From positions 1 to 22,582 of the forward strand of contig CAMBSS010000057.1 in the NCBI GenBank assembly GCA_945870465.1: a stretch of 22,582 nt of DNA. The letters run 5' to 3'. This DNA comes from Bordetella parapertussis. GTDB lineage: Bacteria > Pseudomonadota > Gammaproteobacteria > Burkholderiales > SG8-41. The translations under genes were made by a program, and so were the position numbers. Under the pieces are notes generated by a model. It did no database searches and had not been told where the DNA came from. It saw only the letters and a program-made list of their open reading frames with translations. Below are positions 16,643-22,582 of this stretch, in pieces. Every line of letters begins with the position of its first letter. Within the stretch, counting starts at the first letter, position 1.

Positions 16643-17986
16643 GTGATTCCAACCGTCGTCATCGTCGGCCGCCCCAACGTCGGCAAATCGACCCTGTTCA
16701 ACCGTCTGACGCGCAGCCGCGACGCCATCGTCGCCGACATGCCGGGGCTGACGCGCGACCGTCACTACGGCCGCGGGCGCATCGGCTACAAATCGTACAT
16801 CGTGGTCGATACTGGCGGGCTGGAACCGGTCTCGCACGAAGGCGTGATGCACGTCATGGCGCAACAGACTCTGCTGGCGATCGATGAGGCAGACGCGGTG
16901 GTCCTGATGGTCGATGGCCGCCAGGGGTTGACCGCGCAAGACCGTGCGATTGCCGAGCAATTGCGCAAGACTGGCCGCAAAATCTGGCTGGTTGTCAACA
17001 AGGCCGAAGGCATGCAGCCGGCGACCGTCAACGCCGACTTTCACGAACTGGCGCTGGGCGATCCGCTGGCGATTTCCGCCGCCCACGGCGAAGGTGTGGG
17101 CGATCTCGCCGAACTGATTACCGCCGATTTTTCCGACCGCGAGGAAGTCGATCCTGACGAGGCGCCGGAAACGCGTCCGCGCATCGCGATCGTCGGCCGG
17201 CCCAACGTGGGCAAATCGACGCTCGTCAACTCGTTGCTGGGCGAGGAACGCGTGGTGGTGTTCGACCAGCCCGGCACGACGCGCGACAGCATCTACATCG
17301 ATTTCGAGCGCGCCGGACAGAAATACACGCTGATCGACACGGCGGGCGTGCGCCGGCGCGGCAATGTCGTCGACGCGATCGAGAAGTTTTCGGTGATCAA
17401 GACGCTGCAGGCGATCGAAGACGCGAACGTGGTGATCCTGGTGCTCGACGCGCGCGACCAGATCGTCGACCAGGATGCGCACATTGCCGGTTACATCGTC
17501 GAGGCGGGACGCGCGCTGGTGGTAGCAGTCAACAAATGGGACGGTTTGCGTCCGGAGCAGCGCGAACACGCCAAAGTCACGTTGGCGCGCACGCTGAATT
17601 TCATCGATTTCGCGCCCATCCATTATATTTCCGCACTGGCGGGGACCGGCATCAAGTCAATGCTGGACGCGGTCGAGCGCGCTTATCGCGCCGCCATGGT
17701 CAAGCTCCCCACGCCCAAGTTGACGCGGGCGCTGGAAGCCGCCATTGCGCGCCAGGCACCGCCGCGGGGCGGAATTTTCCGCCCCAAAATGCGCTATGCG
17801 CACCAGGGCGGCAGCAATCCCCCCCGCATCATCATTCACGGCACCGGCCTTAACCGCGTCGGCGACAGTTATCGCCGTTACCTTGAACATTTCTTCCGCG
17901 ACGAGTTCCAATTGATGGGTACGCCGCTGAAAATAGAGTTCCGGCAAGGGGTTAATCCGTATGACAAAAGGCGCGGCAAACGCTAG
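16643..17986 (+). CDS. der: Ribosome biogenesis GTPase Der (EngA)
   Basis: Der is an essential double GTPase needed for 50S subunit assembly. The 447-residue protein has two complete G domains. GRPNVGKST occurs at 9-17 and again at 185-193, with DTGG and DTAG switch-II motifs and the base-recognition motifs NKAE (first) and NKWD (second). The first motif ends in Glu rather than Asp, which I recall as normal for betaproteobacterial Der. The C-terminal KH-like domain from about 350 includes [18 protein letters not shown] and ends in a basic KRRGKR tail. The start is a GTG at 16643, immediately giving [17 protein letters not shown]; no ATG is suitable. It lies 70 nt after bamB. Confidence 0.97.
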   Translation: MIPTVVIVGRPNVGKSTLFNRLTRSRDAIVADMPGLTRDRHYGRGRIGYKSYIVVDTGGLEPVSHEGVMHVMAQQTLLAIDEADAVVLMVDGRQGLTAQDRAIAEQLRKTGRKIWLVVNKAEGMQPATVNADFHELALGDPLAISAAHGEGVGDLAELITADFSDREEVDPDEAPETRPRIAIVGRPNVGKSTLVNSLLGEERVVVFDQPGTTRDSIYIDFERAGQKYTLIDTAGVRRRGNVVDAIEKFSVIKTLQAIEDANVVILVLDARDQIVDQDAHIAGYIVEAGRALVVAVNKWDGLRPEQREHAKVTLARTLNFIDFAPIHYISALAGTGIKSMLDAVERAYRAAMVKLPTPKLTRALEAAIARQAPPRGGIFRPKMRYAHQGGSNPPRIIIHGTGLNRVGDSYRRYLEHFFRDEFQLMGTPLKIEFRQGVNPYDKRRGKR

Positions 17987-18060
17987 TCCCTTTCCTGTGG
18001 CGCTCACCGGGTAAATGCAGTAGAGTGCTGAAACCAATACTAAAAACGATGGGGCAAAAC

Positions 18061-18300
18061 ATGAGTACGAAAGGGCAGCTGCTACAAGACCCGTTTCTGA
18101 ACGCGCTGCGCAAAGAGCATGTCCCGGTTTCCATTTATCTCGTCAACGGCATCAAACTGCAGGGCCAGATCGAGTCTTTCGATCAGTACGTCGTGTTGCT
18201 GAAAAATACGGTCACGCAGATGGTTTACAAGCACGCGATCTCGACCGTGGTGCCGGCGCGCGCCGTCAATCTGGCGCTCGATCATTCGGCCGACGCCTAA
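18061..18300 (+). CDS. hfq: RNA-binding chaperone Hfq
   Basis: Hfq is a hexameric Sm-like protein that pairs small RNAs with mRNAs. The 79-residue protein begins [14 protein letters not shown], the common betaproteobacterial N-terminus. Proximal-face residues Gln9, Asp10 and Phe12, and the Sm2 motif with YKHAIS (Tyr56-His58), are intact. The C-terminal tail is short (about 12 residues) and ends in acidic ADA, unlike the longer tail of E. coli Hfq. ATG 18061 was preferred over ATG 18049 and an upstream ATG at 18025 because it gives the conserved start. hflX follows after 20 nt, as in E. coli. Confidence 0.98.
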   Translation: MSTKGQLLQDPFLNALRKEHVPVSIYLVNGIKLQGQIESFDQYVVLLKNTVTQMVYKHAISTVVPARAVNLALDHSADA

Positions 18301-18320
18301 TTTCATTTTTTCCTTCCTGA

Positions 18321-19445
18321 ATGTTTGATCGTCCCGGGAGCGACTCCCAGGCAGTGCTCGTCAGTCTCGATTTCGGCGAGGCAGGTTACGCCGAATCGAC
18401 CGACGAACTGGTGCAACTCGCACTGAGCGCGCGCATCGGCGTCGCCGGCATTCTGCGCGGCAAACGCGCGCGGCCCGATTCCGCGTTTTACGCCGGCACC
18501 GGTAAAGTCGATGAACTCGCCGCATTGCTCGCGGAAAAAAACGCGGGCCTCGCGATATTCAATCACGAGCTGTCGCCGGCGCAGGAACGCAATCTCGAAA
18601 AAAAACTCAACTGCCGCGTCATCGACCGTGTCAGCCTCATTCTCGACATCTTTGCGCAACGCGCGCACAGCCACGAAGGCAAGCTGCAGGTGGAACTCGC
18701 GCAACTCGAGCATCTTTCCACGCGCCTCGTACGCGGCTGGACCCACCTCGAACGGCAGAAGGGCGGTATCGGCCTGCGCGGCCCGGGCGAGACCCAGCTC
18801 GAAACCGACCGCCGCCTGCTCGGCAAGCGCGTAAAACTTCTTAAAGACAAGCTTGTGAAATTTGCCGGCCAGCGCGAAGTGCAGCGCCGTGCGCGGCGCC
18901 GCGCCAATGTGCTGTCGGTGTCGCTCGTCGGCTATACCAATGCGGGCAAGAGCACGCTTTTCAACGTGCTGACGCGCGCGCAGGCGTATGCCGCCGACCA
19001 GTTGTTCGCCACGCTCGACACGACGACGCGGCGCGTTTTCCTGCCCAACGGCGCGCCGCTGGTGCTGTCCGACACGGTTGGTTTTATCCGCGAGCTGCCG
19101 CATACGCTAGTGGCGGCCTTTCGCGCCACGCTTGAAGAGGCCATCCGCGCGGACCTGCTGCTGCACGTGGTCGATGCCAACAGTGCCACGCGCGACACGC
19201 AGATTGCGGCGGTCAACTCGGTATTGACGGAAATCGGCGCCGACCACATACCGCAGGTGCTGGTTTACAACAAGATTGATTTGAACGGCGGCGTACCGCG
19301 GGTCGAGCGCGACGAGTATGGTAAAATAAATCGCATCTGGATCAGCGCCAGGAACGGGTCGGGACTCGATCTGGCGCGGTCAGCACTCGAAGAATACGCT
19401 GCTGCGGCTGCCCGTTATACGGCGGCGCGTCCCGCGGCAGCATGA
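18321..19445 (+). CDS. hflX: Ribosome-associated GTPase HflX
   Basis: HflX binds stalled 70S ribosomes and splits them, notably during heat shock. The 374-residue protein has the HflX N-terminal domain ([47 protein letters not shown]). A helical bundle follows with [18 protein letters not shown] and the signature [18 protein letters not shown]. The G domain has GYTNAGKST at 204-212, [11 protein letters not shown] as switch II and NKID. A short Ala-rich C-terminal tail follows; the longer C-terminal domain of E. coli HflX (426 residues) is reduced. It lies 20 nt after hfq and before hflK, the standard order. Confidence 0.97.
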   Translation: MFDRPGSDSQAVLVSLDFGEAGYAESTDELVQLALSARIGVAGILRGKRARPDSAFYAGTGKVDELAALLAEKNAGLAIFNHELSPAQERNLEKKLNCRVIDRVSLILDIFAQRAHSHEGKLQVELAQLEHLSTRLVRGWTHLERQKGGIGLRGPGETQLETDRRLLGKRVKLLKDKLVKFAGQREVQRRARRRANVLSVSLVGYTNAGKSTLFNVLTRAQAYAADQLFATLDTTTRRVFLPNGAPLVLSDTVGFIRELPHTLVAAFRATLEEAIRADLLLHVVDANSATRDTQIAAVNSVLTEIGADHIPQVLVYNKIDLNGGVPRVERDEYGKINRIWISARNGSGLDLARSALEEYAAAAARYTAARPAAA

Positions 19446-19531
19446 CAAGGACCCAATAATTCATGATTATCTACTTGCAGTCATTTCGCGGCTTTGTTGC
19501 CGGACGCTGGCGGCGTTTTATCGGCGTGCTG

Positions 19532-20725
19532 ATGTCGCTCAACGACCCGCAATGGGGACGCGGCGGTGGTGGCAAGAACCAGGGCCCGCCCGACCTCGAC
19601 GAACTGATGCGCAATTTCAATCAGAAGATCGGCGCGCTGTTCGGCCGCAAGGGCGGCGGCAACGGTGCCACTCCGGGCGGCCCGGGGTTCGCGCAATTCG
19701 GCGGCGGCGCCGGCGTGCTGATCGGCCTCGTTGTGCTGGTGTGGCTGGCAAGCGGTTTTTACATCGTCGATGCGAGCCAGCGCGGCATGGTACTGCGCTT
19801 CGGCAAATTCGTCGAGGAAACGCAACCGGGCCCGCACTGGCATTTGCCGTTCCCGTTCGAGACCGCGGAAATCGTCAATCTGTCGCAGGTGCGCACGATC
19901 GAAATCGGTTCGCGCAACGGCGGCAAAAGCAAAGTGCCGAAAGAATCATTGATGCTCACCGATGACGCCAACATCATCGACATCCAGTTTGCCGTGCAAT
20001 ACGTGGTGAAAGACCCACGGGATTATTTGTTTGAAAACCGCTCGCCCGAGGAAAGCTTGCTGCAGGTGGCGGAGACGGCGATTCGCGAAATTGTGGGCAA
20101 GCATCCGATGGATCTGGTGTTGTATGAAGGGCGTGCCCAGGTCACCGATGAGGCGCAGAAGCTGATGCAGGAAATTCTCGATCGCTACCGCACCGGCATC
20201 AGCATAAGCAAGGTCACGATGCAGAATGCACAACCTCCTGAGCAGGTGCAGGCCGCGTTCGACGATGCGGTAAAAGCCGGACAGGACCGCGAGCGCCAGA
20301 AAAACGAGGGTCAGGCCTATGCCAAGGACGTGGTGCCGAAGGCCGAAGGCGCGGCCGCGCGCCTGAAGCAGGAAGCTGATGGTTACAAACAGCGTGTGAT
20401 CGAGCGCGCGGAAGGCGACGCCAGCCGTTTCCGTCAAATCGTTGCGGAATACAACAAAGCGCCGGGCGTCACCCGCGATCGTCTGTATATCGATGCCATG
20501 CAGGAGATCATGAGCAACACCAGCAAAGTGCTCGTCGACCAGAAGGGCGGCAACAATCTGCTGTATCTGCCGCTGGACAAGCTGATGCAAATGACCGCTC
20601 CCGGCGCAGGCGCGCTGGTTGATGCAATGAACAAGCCGGCTGAGGCAAGCCCGGGTTCGGAACCGCTGCCATCGGCTTCGCGCTCGCGCGACGCGCTGCG
20701 CAGTCGCGAACGGGAGCCGCGATGA
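19532..20725 (+). CDS. hflK: FtsH protease modulator HflK
   Basis: HflK and HflC form a membrane cage around FtsH and limit its access to substrates. From ATG 19532 the protein is 397 residues, beginning MSLNDPQWGR followed by the family's Gly-rich DLDELMRNFNQKIGALFG region. One membrane helix lies at about 60-79, then the SPFH/band 7 domain (FYIVDASQRGMVLRFGKF to about 290, including QVAETAIREIVGKHPMDLVL). A Ser/Arg-rich tail ends the protein. An in-frame ATG at 19463 with AAGGA 11 nt upstream would add 23 basic and hydrophobic residues; I prefer the internal start on family resemblance, although it has no clear ribosome binding site. It ends in an ATGA overlap with hflC. Confidence 0.94.
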   Translation: MSLNDPQWGRGGGGKNQGPPDLDELMRNFNQKIGALFGRKGGGNGATPGGPGFAQFGGGAGVLIGLVVLVWLASGFYIVDASQRGMVLRFGKFVEETQPGPHWHLPFPFETAEIVNLSQVRTIEIGSRNGGKSKVPKESLMLTDDANIIDIQFAVQYVVKDPRDYLFENRSPEESLLQVAETAIREIVGKHPMDLVLYEGRAQVTDEAQKLMQEILDRYRTGISISKVTMQNAQPPEQVQAAFDDAVKAGQDRERQKNEGQAYAKDVVPKAEGAAARLKQEADGYKQRVIERAEGDASRFRQIVAEYNKAPGVTRDRLYIDAMQEIMSNTSKVLVDQKGGNNLLYLPLDKLMQMTAPGAGALVDAMNKPAEASPGSEPLPSASRSRDALRSREREPR

Positions 20726-21597
20726 ATCAGAAACTTGGCGTGGCGCTGGTGTTGACCGTGGTGCTGCTGATCGTAGTATCGATGTCGGTGTTCGTCGTCG
20801 ACACGCGGCAAAAGGGAATTGTTTTCCGCTTCGGCGAGATCGTGTACGTGATCAACAAGCCGGGGCTCTATCTCAAGCTGCCGCTGGTGGACAACGTGCG
20901 TTATTTCGACGCGCGGCTGTTGACGATAGACAGCGCGGAGCCGGAGCGTTTTCTCACGAATGAGAAAAAGAACGTATTGGTCGATCTGTTCGTCAAGTGG
21001 CAGATTTCGGATGTGCAGCTCTATTACATCAGCGTGAGCGGCGACGAAGCGCGCGCGCAGATACGCCTGCTGCAAACGATCAACGACGGTTTGCGCGCGG
21101 AATTCGGCAGCCGTTCCGTGCACGACGTGGTGTCCGGCGAGCGCAATGCCATCATGGAAGAAATGCGCAAGAAAGCCAACAGGGACGCCGTGAAAATCGG
21201 GGTTGAAGTGCGCGACGTGCGTTTGAAGCGCGTTGACCTGCCACAGGAGGTCAGCGAATCGGTTTACGGCCGGATGCGCGCCGAGCGCACGCAGTTTGCG
21301 AATAAATTGCGCTCCACGGGTGCGGCGGACTCAGAGACGATACGCGCCGAAGCGGACAAGCAGCGGGAAGTGATTCTGGCGCAGGCTTATCGCTATGCCC
21401 AGACCACCAAGGGCGAGGGCGACGCCAAGGCTTCCGCAATCTACGCGCGCGCATACGAGCAGAATCCCGAGTTTTATGCGTTTTACCGCAGTCTCGACGC
21501 ATACACCAAGAGCTTCAAGAGCAAGAGCGACGTCATGGTGCTCGAGCCGAATTCGGAGTTCTTCAAGTACCTCAAGAACAGCAAGCCGGCCAAATAA
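20722..21597 (+). CDS. hflC: FtsH protease modulator HflC
   Basis: The partner of HflK, 291 residues. An N-terminal membrane helix at about 6-26 (VALVLTVVLLIVVSMSVFVV) is followed by DTRQKGIVFRFGEI and a complete SPFH/band 7 domain, with the HflC phrases VDLFVKWQISD, RNAIMEEMRKKANRDAVKIGVEVRDVRLKRVDLP and VYGRMRAERTQFANKLRSTG. The C-terminal helix ends with DVMVLEPNSEFFKYLKN, typical of HflC. The start codon overlaps the hflK stop by 4 nt, so the two are probably made in step. The DUF2065 gene follows 18 nt later. Confidence 0.97.
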   Translation: MNQKLGVALVLTVVLLIVVSMSVFVVDTRQKGIVFRFGEIVYVINKPGLYLKLPLVDNVRYFDARLLTIDSAEPERFLTNEKKNVLVDLFVKWQISDVQLYYISVSGDEARAQIRLLQTINDGLRAEFGSRSVHDVVSGERNAIMEEMRKKANRDAVKIGVEVRDVRLKRVDLPQEVSESVYGRMRAERTQFANKLRSTGAADSETIRAEADKQREVILAQAYRYAQTTKGEGDAKASAIYARAYEQNPEFYAFYRSLDAYTKSFKSKSDVMVLEPNSEFFKYLKNSKPAK

Positions 21598-21615
21598 GGC
21601 ATTGCCAGGCCGGGC

Positions 21616-21804
21616 GTGGGCAAATATCTGCTGACGGCGCTCGCGCTCATGCTGATCATAGAAGGCGTGTTGCCGTTTCTGGCCCCCGGCCTGTGGCGCG
21701 AAACCTTTCGCCGAATCACCGAAATGTCCGATGGCCAGGTGCGATTCATCGGCCTGACGTCGATGATCGCCGGTGCCCTGCTGCTGTTGTTCCTGTCGCC
21801 ATAG
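21616..21804 (+). CDS. DUF2065 small membrane protein (YjeT-like)
   Basis: The 62-residue protein starts from a GTG. Two hydrophobic helices (about 3-20, LLTALALMLIIEGVLPFLAP, and 44-61, GLTSMIAGALLLLFLSP) flank a short charged linker containing WRETFRRITEMSDGQVRFIG. This matches DUF2065, whose E. coli member YjeT is encoded just downstream of hflC. Family function is not established. The 18-nt spacing from hflC indicates co-transcription and suggests, without proof, a role near HflKC-FtsH. No strong ribosome binding site is visible, so translation may depend on hflC read-through. Confidence 0.88.
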   Translation: MGKYLLTALALMLIIEGVLPFLAPGLWRETFRRITEMSDGQVRFIGLTSMIAGALLLLFLSP

Positions 21805-21839
21805 GGAAACCTCGCGCAAACAGCGGTGTGAGTCCAGGG

Positions 21840-21869
21840 TTGGGATTTTGCCGTATTCGCGTGTATGCT
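21840..21869 (+). promoter_or_regulatory. Possible promoter for hisZ
   Basis: TTGGGA (21840-21845) and TATGCT (21864-21869) are separated by 18 nt in the 100-nt gap before hisZ. Matches to the sigma-70 consensus are moderate. A promoter in this gap is plausible because hisZ otherwise would depend on the hflKC transcript. Confidence 0.33.
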
Positions 21870-21904
21870 TCGCAGTTGCTTTTTTTGTAACGTATTGAAC
21901 CATC

Positions 21905-22582
21905 ATGCGTAAATGGCTTTTGCCTGAATATATAGAGGACGTACTCCCGGAGCCGGCGCGTCGCGTCGAAGCGCTGCGGCGGGCGATGCTCGACCTCTTT
22001 GCGCTGCACGGTTACCAGTTGGTGCTGCCGCCCATGCTCGAGTACGTGGAGTCGCTGCTGACGGGCACAGGGCATGATCTCGATTTGCGGACGTTCAAGC
22101 TGGTCGACCAGTTGTCGGGTCGCACGCTTGGCGTGCGCGCCGACATTACGCCGCAGGTGGCGCGCATCGATGCGCACCTAATGAACTGCAAGGGCGTCAA
22201 CCGCCTGTGCTACGCGGGCAGCATTCTGCATACCTTGCCGGCGGGTATCAATCGCACGCGCGAACCGCTGCAGATCGGCGCCGAAATCTACGGGCATGCC
22301 GGCATCGAAAGCGACGTCGAAGTGCAGCGCCTGATGCTTGATGCGCTGCGCCTGGCGGGCATCAGCCAGTTGCATCTCGACATCGGACATGTTGCGGTGT
22401 TCCGCACGCTGGTGGCCAAGGCCGGTGTTGCGGAAGGAACCGCGGCTGAATTGTTTCGCGCCGTGCAGGCGAAGGACGTGCCGGCACTCGCGCGCCTCGT
22501 GCGCAAGCTCGACCGCAAGGTGGGTGCGGCGCTGCAGGCGCTGCCGGAGCTTACAGGCGGCAGCGAAGTGCTGGTGCGCGCC
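21905..22582 (+). CDS. hisZ: ATP phosphoribosyltransferase regulatory subunit HisZ (partial)
   Basis: HisZ is a catalytically inactive relative of histidyl-tRNA synthetase that assembles with the short form of HisG, the first enzyme of histidine synthesis, and confers feedback control. The frame opens at ATG 21905 and is still open at the window end (226 codons). Features are [26 protein letters not shown], the motif-1-like region, [39 protein letters not shown] and [24 protein letters not shown]. These follow HisZ rather than HisS wording ([14 protein letters not shown] in place of [11 protein letters not shown]; no [12 protein letters not shown]). In relatives purA follows, outside this window. 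No strong ribosome binding site is apparent. Confidence 0.94.
   Translation, partial: MRKWLLPEYIEDVLPEPARRVEALRRAMLDLFALHGYQLVLPPMLEYVESLLTGTGHDLDLRTFKLVDQLSGRTLGVRADITPQVARIDAHLMNCKGVNRLCYAGSILHTLPAGINRTREPLQIGAEIYGHAGIESDVEVQRLMLDALRLAGISQLHLDIGHVAVFRTLVAKAGVAEGTAAELFRAVQAKDVPALARLVRKLDRKVGAALQALPELTGGSEVLVRA

Noticed and set aside
19510..19530. Possible third copy of the dispersed repeat before hflK
   Set aside because: Only one arm-like unit of about 15 nt is visible, with no partner arm or centre; too little to call a copy.

Overview
The window is a chromosomal segment of a betaproteobacterium of fairly high GC content; the order or genus cannot be fixed from the sequence alone. The call rests on the gene order ndk-rlmN-pilW-rodZ-ispG-hisS-(YfgM-like)-bamB-der-hfq-hflX-hflK-hflC-(DUF2065)-hisZ, which is typical of that class, on the presence of both hisS and its catalytically inactive relative hisZ, and on the short Hfq beginning [12 protein letters not shown]. 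Almost everything from about 6.6 kb onward is core housekeeping DNA.

Region 1 (1-6544) is the more accessory part. It holds the tail of an FHA-domain protein, a minus-strand NAD(P)-dependent oxidoreductase with a DUF1932-type C-terminus, a divergent MFS transporter, a small unrecognised two-helix membrane protein convergent with it, a secreted or lipid-anchored dienelactone-hydrolase-like esterase, a periplasmic gamma-glutamyltransferase, and a DUF4337 membrane protein. Two diverged copies of a roughly 130-160 bp inverted-repeat element (237-397 and 5788-5920) sit in the two largest gene-free gaps here.

Region 2 (6635-9482) carries accA (fatty acid synthesis), tilS overlapping it by 32 nt (tRNA-Ile lysidine synthetase, with an unusual palindromic in-frame insertion), and ndk (nucleotide balance).

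Region 3 (9493-17986) is a tightly packed same-strand run. rlmN modifies rRNA and tRNA, pilW serves type IV pilus assembly, rodZ cell shape, ispG isoprenoid synthesis, hisS tRNA charging, the YfgM-like protein and bamB outer-membrane protein traffic and assembly, and der ribosome assembly. Several junctions are ATGA or other short overlaps, implying co-transcription and translational coupling.

Region 4 (18061-22582) is hfq-hflX-hflK-hflC with a small DUF2065 membrane protein behind it. After a roughly 100 nt gap with a possible promoter comes hisZ, which runs off the window end. hfq, hflX and hflKC link RNA regulation, ribosome rescue and FtsH protease control.

No stretch over 300 nt lacks a gene. 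The largest gaps are 208-413 (repeat copy 1), 5770-5962 (repeat copy 2) and 1296-1453 (divergent promoter region, no clear motif). I saw no tRNA, rRNA, CRISPR array, insertion sequence or phage gene. No obviously new multi-gene system is visible. The best leads are the dispersed inverted-repeat family, the palindrome inserted into tilS, and a few uncharacterised membrane proteins.
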